Notes under the pieces: model-generated
The model's database searches: none
What the model saw: the letters and a program-made list of their open reading frames with translations, nothing else
Told to the model about the DNA's origin: nothing
Made by a program: the position numbers and the translations under genes
Shown here: one piece after another, positions 6,340 through 10,897 of the stretch
Layout of the letters: each line of letters begins with the position of its first letter
How positions within the stretch are numbered: the stretch's first letter is position 1
Assembly: GCA_029883965.1 (NCBI GenBank)
Contig: JAOUIN010000059.1
Location: forward strand, 1 to 10,897
DNA from: Betaproteobacteria bacterium
GTDB lineage: Bacteria > Pseudomonadota > Gammaproteobacteria > Burkholderiales > SG8-41
Length of the DNA stretch: 10,897 nt
Direction: 5' to 3'

Positions 6340-6504
6340 CTTGCTTGTGTGCTGCGGCAACGGGTCGGGTTTTGCGGCGGCCGGGCATTAACGCCGGTCC
6401 CAGGCGACCGGATCGTGTCTGATTTCAGCCACGACGAATGCTGATTTCTTCATTATTTTGAACAGGTTAGTTGCGTCTTTGACAGTAAAATAGTAACTTT
6501 CCCC
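6340..6504 (+). other. Upstream region of the FimV-like gene
   Basis: This 165-base stretch becomes AT-rich from about 6440. TTGAAC (6458-6463) and TAAAAT (6486-6491, five of six matches to TATAAT) are 22 bases apart, too far for a standard pair, and TTGACA (6479-6484) has no -10 box at the right distance. TAAAAT alone would place the transcript start only a few bases before the GTG at 6505. No ribosome site is seen before that GTG. Confidence 0.4.
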
Positions 6505-7947
6505 GTGTCTAACAGACCGGAAGGTGGCATCGTTCGCGCGATCCTTAAAGTTAGCGGGTGCTTAGTTGCAGCCCTGTTGTTGGCTATTCCCCAGGTGTCG
6601 GGCGCTGCCGGTTTGGGGCGGCTGACGGTGTTGTCGTCCATGGGCGAGCCTTTTCATGCCGAGATCGACCTCCTGGCCTACCGGGAGGAATGGTCAGCCC
6701 GGCCGCGCATGGCCCCGGCAGATGACTACAAACTGGCAAATTTCAGTTACAGCCCTGCACTCAACGGGGCGCGTCTGCTCATCAGGAAACACGCCAACGG
6801 CCGCGATTACATCGAGGTCATGTCGCCGCGCGCGGTAAGCGAGCCGTTTGTCTATCTGCTGATCGAACTCGACTGGAACGGATCGCGCCTGGTACGCGCG
6901 TATACCGCGCTCCTTGACCCGCCGGGATACGGATCGCAGCGTGCAGTGGCGATGCCGCTGCCCGTGCCGGAACTGCGGACCATTCCCGCGGCGCCGGCCG
7001 GATTGGCGCCCCGGCCAGCTGCTGCTGCCACGGCGTTGCCCGCGCTGCCCGGGACGTCCGTGCCGCCGCTGCGTCGTGATCCGATCGCTGCCATTACGGC
7101 ACCCGCGGTCGATCCGCTACTGGCTGGCCGTATCGGGCAGCTGGAAAAGCAGGTCAGCGCCGGCGCGAAAACCCTGAGCGGACTGCTTGACCGCGTCGCG
7201 GTGATGGAAGAACAGGTACAGCGCCTGCAGCGGATGATCGAAGCGCAGAACGCGCGCGCCGCAGCGGCTCCGAAACCCGCTGCCATGCCACCGGCCGCAA
7301 ACGTTGCCACCGCGCCGAAAGCAGCGGTAGCCGCCGCCCCTGCGGTGCAGGCTCCCGCAGCGTCACCGGCAGTCCCCGCGCAACCGGTGCCCGCGCAACC
7401 GGCACCAGCGCAATTGCCGCCGGCCGTGTCGCCACAGGCCGCACCGCCGCAAGTCGCGCCACAGCCTGCACCTGTCGCATCGCCACCGCCACCCGCTGCA
7501 CCGAAAGTGGTCGCAGTGCCGGCACCTGTTGAAGCGCAGCCGCCTTTGCCCGCGCCGTATCGCGGGGATTCCCTGGTCAATGAGGCGCTGCTGGTCCTGG
7601 TGGGCGGCAGCCTGATTCTGGCGGGCTGGCTGATGTATCTGATGTGGGGCCGAAAGCGCAAGCCGGGAATCAGTACGGAAGATATTCTTGTGAAAATGCT
7701 CGCCCGTGATCCGGAACGCGACGATGTGCAGCTCAAATTGCTGGAAATTTACGCCGGGCGTGGCGACAAGACAGCGTACCAGAACATGGCCATCAAGCTG
7801 CACAAGGTGACCGGCGGGCAGGGCGACACGTGGCATCGGGCCGCGGCCACGGGTTATGCACTCGATCCCGGCAATCCGCTGTATGCCGACGGCCGTTATG
7901 CTGTGATGGCGACTTCAGCCGGCGACGCGCACGCGGTGCGGCACTAG
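6505..7947 (+). CDS. FimV-like inner-membrane protein (short form, no LysM seen)
   Basis: FimV-type proteins sit in the inner membrane at cell poles, bind peptidoglycan and help organise type IV pili, twitching and cyclic-nucleotide signalling. This 480-residue product has a signal peptide (to about 35, ending VSGAAG), then the FimV N-terminal domain (LGRLTVLSSMGEPFHAEIDLL through VRAYTALLDPP, 37-140), a coiled coil (about 208-250), a Pro/Ala-rich linker (250-350), one membrane helix (about 357-380, followed by WGRKRK) and a C-terminal TPR-like domain (QLKLLEIYAGRGDKTAYQNMA, then ALDPGNPLY). No LysM motif follows the N-terminal domain, and the protein is about half or less the length of classical FimV. 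The only in-frame start before the signal peptide is GTG at 6505, with no ribosome site upstream. Assignment to the family is firm; equivalence to FimV itself is not. Confidence 0.88.
   Translation: MSNRPEGGIVRAILKVSGCLVAALLLAIPQVSGAAGLGRLTVLSSMGEPFHAEIDLLAYREEWSARPRMAPADDYKLANFSYSPALNGARLLIRKHANGRDYIEVMSPRAVSEPFVYLLIELDWNGSRLVRAYTALLDPPGYGSQRAVAMPLPVPELRTIPAAPAGLAPRPAAAATALPALPGTSVPPLRRDPIAAITAPAVDPLLAGRIGQLEKQVSAGAKTLSGLLDRVAVMEEQVQRLQRMIEAQNARAAAAPKPAAMPPAANVATAPKAAVAAAPAVQAPAASPAVPAQPVPAQPAPAQLPPAVSPQAAPPQVAPQPAPVASPPPPAAPKVVAVPAPVEAQPPLPAPYRGDSLVNEALLVLVGGSLILAGWLMYLMWGRKRKPGISTEDILVKMLARDPERDDVQLKLLEIYAGRGDKTAYQNMAIKLHKVTGGQGDTWHRAAATGYALDPGNPLYADGRYAVMATSAGDAHAVRH
7372..7416 (+). repeat. 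PAQP direct repeat in the FimV-like linker
   Basis: Three consecutive 15-bp units encode VPAQP, VPAQP and APAQL (residues 290-304); the first two are nearly identical in DNA. They sit within the Pro/Ala linker and are a likely site of length change between strains. Confidence 0.7.
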
Positions 7948-7997
7948 GCCGTACGCGCATCGCGCGCGGGGTTAATGCCTGCGCGAGTTCCGGCTGC

Positions 7998-9227
7998 TCA
8001 GGACTCTGCGGCCTTGCCGTCGACCACCCGCAACGACGGCCGTTCTTTCGGGGCGCGCAATTCGTGTTTGTCGGCAAACAGCAGGCATTGCGGTCCGATT
8101 TCTTCGACCGTGTTGCAGCCGAGCAACGCCATGTTGCGGTGGATTTCATCGCGGTAGATCTGCAGTGCACGTGCCGCACCGGCTTCACCGCCGGCGGCGA
8201 CGCCGTACAGCGTCGAGCGGCCGACCATCACGGCGTTGGCGCCGAGGGCCAGCGCCTTGACCACGTCGCTGCCGCGGCGGATGCCGCTGTCCATGAAGAT
8301 GGTCGCGCGTTTGCCCACGGCATCGACGATTTCCGGCAGCACTTCGATCGGTGAGACGATGCCGTCGAGGTTGCGGCCGCCGTGGTTGGACACGCCGATG
8401 CCGTCAGCGCCGTGGTCCACCGCACTGATCGCATCCTGCGGATCGAGTATGCCCTTGACGATCAGTTTACCGGGCCAGATCTTGCGCAGCGCGTCGAGGT
8501 CGGCCCAGCTGATCGAATCGGTGCGCAGGCTGGAGCGGCCGGGCGGGCCCTTGGTCATTTTTGCCTTGGCGGCTGCCGGGTAGTTGGCATACATCGGCAT
8601 GCCGGTGGTCAACAGGTAGCGCGCCATCACACCCATCAGCCAGCGCGGATGCGTCGCCATGTCCCAGGTGTTGCGCGCGTTGAGACTGAACGGCAGCGTG
8701 AAACCGTTGCGCAGGTTGTACTCGCGGTTGCCCGAGGACACACCATCGACGGTAACCACCAGCGTCTTGTAGCCGGCGGCCTTGGCACGGTTTACGAGTT
8801 CATGCGACATCGAACGATCGGGCCACAGATACAGCTGGAACCACAGTTCGCCGCCGGCTTCGTCAGCGACGCGTTCCATTGCGGTAATCGAACCGGTGGC
8901 GAGCGTGAACGGAATGCCTGCGGCGCGTGCGGCTTTTGCCAGCTTGATTTCGCCTTCGTGCCACAACAGGCCGGCAACGCCGGTGGGGGCGATCACCATC
9001 GGCATCTTGTGCTTGACACCGAAGATCTCCGTGTCCTGTGTGCGTTTGGAGACATCGACAAAGGTGCGGGTGCGGAAGCGGATGCGATCGAAAACGGTTC
9101 GGTTGTTTTTCAGTGCGATCTCGTCTTCGGTGCCGCGGTCGACGAATTCGAAGAAGCCGCGCGGCACACGTTTCATTGCGATTTCGCGCAGGTCAAATAT
9201 GTTGTAGGCGTTCAGGTTGTCGCTCAT
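7998..9227 (-). CDS. FMN-dependent 2-hydroxy-acid dehydrogenase (LldD/MdlB/glycolate oxidase family)
   Basis: A 409-residue flavoenzyme that oxidises an (S)-2-hydroxy acid (lactate, mandelate or similar) to the 2-oxo acid. The family barrel is complete: VIAPTGVAGLLWHEGE (phosphate/FMN region), FTLATGSITAMERVA, WFQLYLWPDR with Tyr133, LVVTVDG with Asp161, LIVKGIL with Lys258, and the signature SNHGGRNLDG giving catalytic His282 and Arg285, then MDSGIRRGSDVVKALALGA for FMN phosphate. The loop around 184-218 (NTWDMATHPRW to YANYP) is long, as in membrane-bound mandelate and lactate dehydrogenases, and favours a quinone-linked dehydrogenase over a soluble oxidase. The Tyr that binds substrate carboxylate in glycolate oxidase (Tyr24) aligns with Phe28. 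Start: AAGGGA 8 bases before ATG. Its nearest same-strand neighbour is an MFS carrier. The exact substrate is unknown. Confidence 0.93.
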   Translation of the reverse strand: MSDNLNAYNIFDLREIAMKRVPRGFFEFVDRGTEDEIALKNNRTVFDRIRFRTRTFVDVSKRTQDTEIFGVKHKMPMVIAPTGVAGLLWHEGEIKLAKAARAAGIPFTLATGSITAMERVADEAGGELWFQLYLWPDRSMSHELVNRAKAAGYKTLVVTVDGVSSGNREYNLRNGFTLPFSLNARNTWDMATHPRWLMGVMARYLLTTGMPMYANYPAAAKAKMTKGPPGRSSLRTDSISWADLDALRKIWPGKLIVKGILDPQDAISAVDHGADGIGVSNHGGRNLDGIVSPIEVLPEIVDAVGKRATIFMDSGIRRGSDVVKALALGANAVMVGRSTLYGVAAGGEAGAARALQIYRDEIHRNMALLGCNTVEEIGPQCLLFADKHELRAPKERPSLRVVDGKAAES

Positions 9228-9264
9228 GTTGCAGGTCCCTTGGTGGCAGTGGTGACGGCTGCCT

Positions 9265-9292
9265 CGGACGTGTTGTCCGTATTGCGGTCAAT
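9265..9292. promoter_or_regulatory. Two adjacent dyads upstream of the dehydrogenase, candidate operators
   Basis: CGGAC-N5-GTCCG (9265-9279) and ATTG-N4-CAAT (9281-9292) lie next to each other, 38-65 bases before the dehydrogenase ATG. The second has the ATTG...CAAT ends seen in sites for GntR-type lactate/pyruvate regulators, but the centre does not match a full consensus, and short dyads arise by chance. No regulator gene is in the window. Confidence 0.3.
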
Positions 9293-9572
9293 TCCTGGCA
9301 GGCAGGCTCCGAAAATACCTCAAAAAGGCTGCTTTTGCATAGTGCCTGCGCCATTGATGTTGAGTTCCGCGATATGGTCTTTATTTCACATCGCCGGGTG
9401 CCGGCGGTCCGCTCAGACGGTAACCTGTGACTTCGCAGGCTGGATGCCGGCCATGACCGCGTCCACATGTCCCCGCAGCGTGTCGCCGACTTTAGCGCAA
9501 AGCCTTTCCGGGGCCCATTTCTTCGATAGGTACAGGTGGATGGCTGGATCATTTATCCGGAGCGCAATTCGG

Positions 9573-9589
9573 CCAGCGTGCGGCGCTGG
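9573..9589 (-). terminator. Possible terminator hairpin after the MFS gene
   Basis: CCAGCG (9573-9578) and CGCTGG (9584-9589) pair perfectly around a 5-base loop, 26 bases past the MFS stop codon on the minus strand. Two G-U pairs could lengthen the stem. No T tract follows, so termination here is only a possibility. Confidence 0.3.
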
Positions 9590-9615
9590 TTGGTCGTGCA
9601 GGCGGCTGCGCCGAA

Positions 9616-10854
9616 TTAATGTGGTGCCGCGACTGAACGCTGTTGTGCCGCGAGCGCTCGGGTGCGCATGCGCGCCAGTACGAAGGTCAGCGCGAGGCCC
9701 GCCAGGCACAGCCCGCTGATGCCGACAAAGCCCCAGGTAAAGCTGCCGGTCTGGTCCTTCACAACGCCCAGTGCTCCGGCGGTGAGCAAACCGCCGATGT
9801 TGGCGAACAGATTGCTGAACCCGGTGGCAGTGCCGGCGATGCGCGGTCCCAGCACCTCCATCGGCACCAGGAACAGCGGTCCGAAGTAGAACTGCATGAA
9901 AATCGAATTGACGGCAATGACCGCCAGCAGCAGCGGTACGGATTCCACCATCACCAGCAGCGTTGACGTGCATGCCAGCACCCCCAGCGCACCACCGACC
10001 ACCAGCGGCGGGTTGCGCAGCCGGTCGGAGACGTAGCCGCCCAGTGCGTTCGATGAAGCCGTGAACGCGGCACCCATCGCCACAATCAGGCCCGCGGTCT
10101 GTACGGAGAAGCCGCGATCCACCACCAGCAGCGACGGCAACCAGAAGTTGAAGGCCGTGACCACCGCAAAGCGGATGAACTGCAGGCTGCTGCAGACCCA
10201 CATGATCGGATAACGGAATAGGTTCAGGATGTCGCTCAATGCGAGTTTCTGCGTGAGCCCGCTGCGCGGCTTGTCGTGTGAGTAGCGGCGGAAGGCAAGG
10301 CCGGCAACGATGCCCAGCGCCGCCAGCAGCATGAATGCGGCGCGCCAGCCGTAGAGTGCGGTCAGCAGCGGTCCGCCGAGCGAGAGTGCGATGGTGCCGA
10401 CGAAACCGCCGACCATGAACAGGCTTAACGCAGTCGCGCGGCGCTCCTGCGGAAACCACGAGGCCAGCAGTGCGAGGCCCGGTGCGAACAGCAGCGAGCG
10501 GAAGGCGCCGGCGAGCAACTGGGTGACGACGGCCAGCCAGAAGCTGTGCACGAGACCGAAGCACAGCGAAAACGCCGACCAGCCCATCAGGCCGATCAGG
10601 AACAGCCGCCGCGGGCCGAAGCGATCCGAGAGAAATCCCGCCGGAATCTGACCGAGCGCATAGGTGAACGTCAGTGCTGCCGACAGCATGCCGGCCTGGG
10701 TGAAACTGATCTGCAGGTCTTCGCGAATCAGCGGCAGCAGCAGAGGAATCGCGCTGAAGGTGATGCCGTGGGTGATCTGGCACAGTACGACCAGCACCAC
10801 CGTGTTGATGCCTTCGCGCGGCATGCGCGCGCCGGAATCGGGGGCGCTGCTCAT
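9616..10854 (-). CDS. MFS transporter, 12 predicted membrane segments, likely organic-anion type
   Basis: A 412-residue inner-membrane carrier of the major facilitator superfamily. Motif A is textbook between helices 2 and 3 (GFLSDRFGPRR, residues 73-83), with a second copy between helices 8 and 9 (GGYVSDRLR, 272-280). A basic cytosolic loop at about 188-212 separates two six-helix halves, and the PRIAGTATGFSNLFANIGG stretch (about 337-355) resembles the anion:cation symporter branch, which carries organic acids and sugar acids. Substrate and direction are not shown; uptake of a hydroxy acid for the downstream same-strand dehydrogenase is an inference from context, weakened by the 388-base gap. 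The start is uncertain: the ATG at 10854 has no ribosome site, Met11 is an alternative, and the frame stays open to the right edge of the window. Confidence 0.9.
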   Translation of the reverse strand: MSSAPDSGARMPREGINTVVLVVLCQITHGITFSAIPLLLPLIREDLQISFTQAGMLSAALTFTYALGQIPAGFLSDRFGPRRLFLIGLMGWSAFSLCFGLVHSFWLAVVTQLLAGAFRSLLFAPGLALLASWFPQERRATALSLFMVGGFVGTIALSLGGPLLTALYGWRAAFMLLAALGIVAGLAFRRYSHDKPRSGLTQKLALSDILNLFRYPIMWVCSSLQFIRFAVVTAFNFWLPSLLVVDRGFSVQTAGLIVAMGAAFTASSNALGGYVSDRLRNPPLVVGGALGVLACTSTLLVMVESVPLLLAVIAVNSIFMQFYFGPLFLVPMEVLGPRIAGTATGFSNLFANIGGLLTAGALGVVKDQTGSFTWGFVGISGLCLAGLALTFVLARMRTRALAAQQRSVAAPH

Positions 10855-10897
10855 GGACGCAGGGGCGGCAGCGGATGTTCGACTGCAGCGGGGCTCG

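Larger units (their letters stand above)
9228..9615 (-). other. 388-base region between MFS and dehydrogenase genes; no firm gene
   Basis: No complete gene with a good start is seen. On the minus strand a frame in a different phase from the MFS gene stays open to a TGA at 9413-9415; from about 9552 downward its codons look normal for this genome (segments AIHLYLSKKWAPERLC and GHVDAVMAGIQPA), but no ATG or GTG with a ribosome site opens it, so it may be a relic or chance. Nearer the dehydrogenase the DNA is AT-richer and holds two dyads listed separately. A promoter for the dehydrogenase is expected here but no clean -35/-10 pair was found. Confidence 0.5.

Noticed and set aside
7948..7997. 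CGCGC/GCGCG pairing between the convergent FimV-like and dehydrogenase genes as a terminator
   Set aside because: The stem is only 5 bp with a long loop in sequence dominated by CG alternation and lacks a T tract, so it is not distinguishable from background.
5860..9347. The 10-base word CATAGTGCCT occurring at 5860-5869 and 9338-9347, both between genes
   Set aside because: A single shared 10-base word is expected by chance many times in a window of this length, and the flanks do not match.
8382..9719. A 445-codon plus-strand frame opposite the dehydrogenase
   Set aside because: Antisense shadow of a clearly recognised flavoenzyme, with no domain pattern of its own.
9616..10783. The upper part of the minus-strand frame out of phase with the MFS gene
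   Set aside because: It runs over the MFS carrier, whose motifs and membrane segments are clear; only the part below 9616 is kept as a weak relic candidate.
1..10897. Search for CRISPR arrays, insertion sequences, tRNA genes, integrases, toxin-antitoxin pairs or defence genes
   Set aside because: No regularly spaced repeats, terminal inverted repeats with transposase, cloverleaf-like sequence or recognisable defence domains were seen; the window reads as ordinary chromosome.

Overview
The window is GC-rich (by eye well above 60 % G+C, with strong G/C preference at third codon positions) and looks like chromosomal DNA of a proteobacterium. A FimV-type protein, a DUF2799 lipoprotein, an AlgP/histone-H1-like Lys/Ala tail and a PAS-GAF-GGDEF-EAL protein together point to Gammaproteobacteria, less likely Betaproteobacteria; a narrower placement is not supported. 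I see no rRNA, tRNA, CRISPR array, insertion sequence, integrase or phage gene.

Layout: (1) 3-647 (+), 3' part of an aldo/keto reductase. (2) 686-1402 (-), a histone-H1-like Lys/Ala tail joined by a Pro-rich linker to a small EF-Tu-domain-2-like barrel; it converges on the reductase over a perfect hairpin and has a good sigma70-like promoter. (3) 1569-2213 (-), a DUF2799 lipoprotein with a coiled-coil tail, divergent from (4) 2395-2646 (+), an 83-residue helical protein. (5) 2951-5734 (+), a membrane-anchored PAS-PAS-GAF-GGDEF-EAL protein with all key cyclic-di-GMP residues present, preceded by a 15-bp perfect palindrome. (6) 6034-6240 (+), a 68-residue basic protein followed by the only textbook Rho-independent terminator in the window. 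(7) 6505-7947 (+), a short FimV-like inner-membrane protein. (8) 7998-9227 (-), an FMN-dependent 2-hydroxy-acid dehydrogenase, and (9) 9616-10854 (-), an MFS transporter, separated by 388 bases.

Most genes appear to be single transcription units; there are few tight overlaps. Functional links that can be argued are limited. The cyclic-di-GMP enzyme and the FimV-like protein both belong to the world of surface motility and polar organisation. The MFS carrier and the hydroxy-acid dehydrogenase lie on the same strand and could import and oxidise an organic acid. No clear multi-gene defence, mobile or biosynthetic system is visible. The most unusual items are the histone-tail/translation-factor-barrel fusion (with an A-AAA-AAA heptamer in its coding frame), the apparent in-frame loss of the front half of the second PAS domain, the small gene or RNA unit before the strong terminator, and the Tyr-to-Phe change at the expected substrate-binding position of the FMN enzyme.
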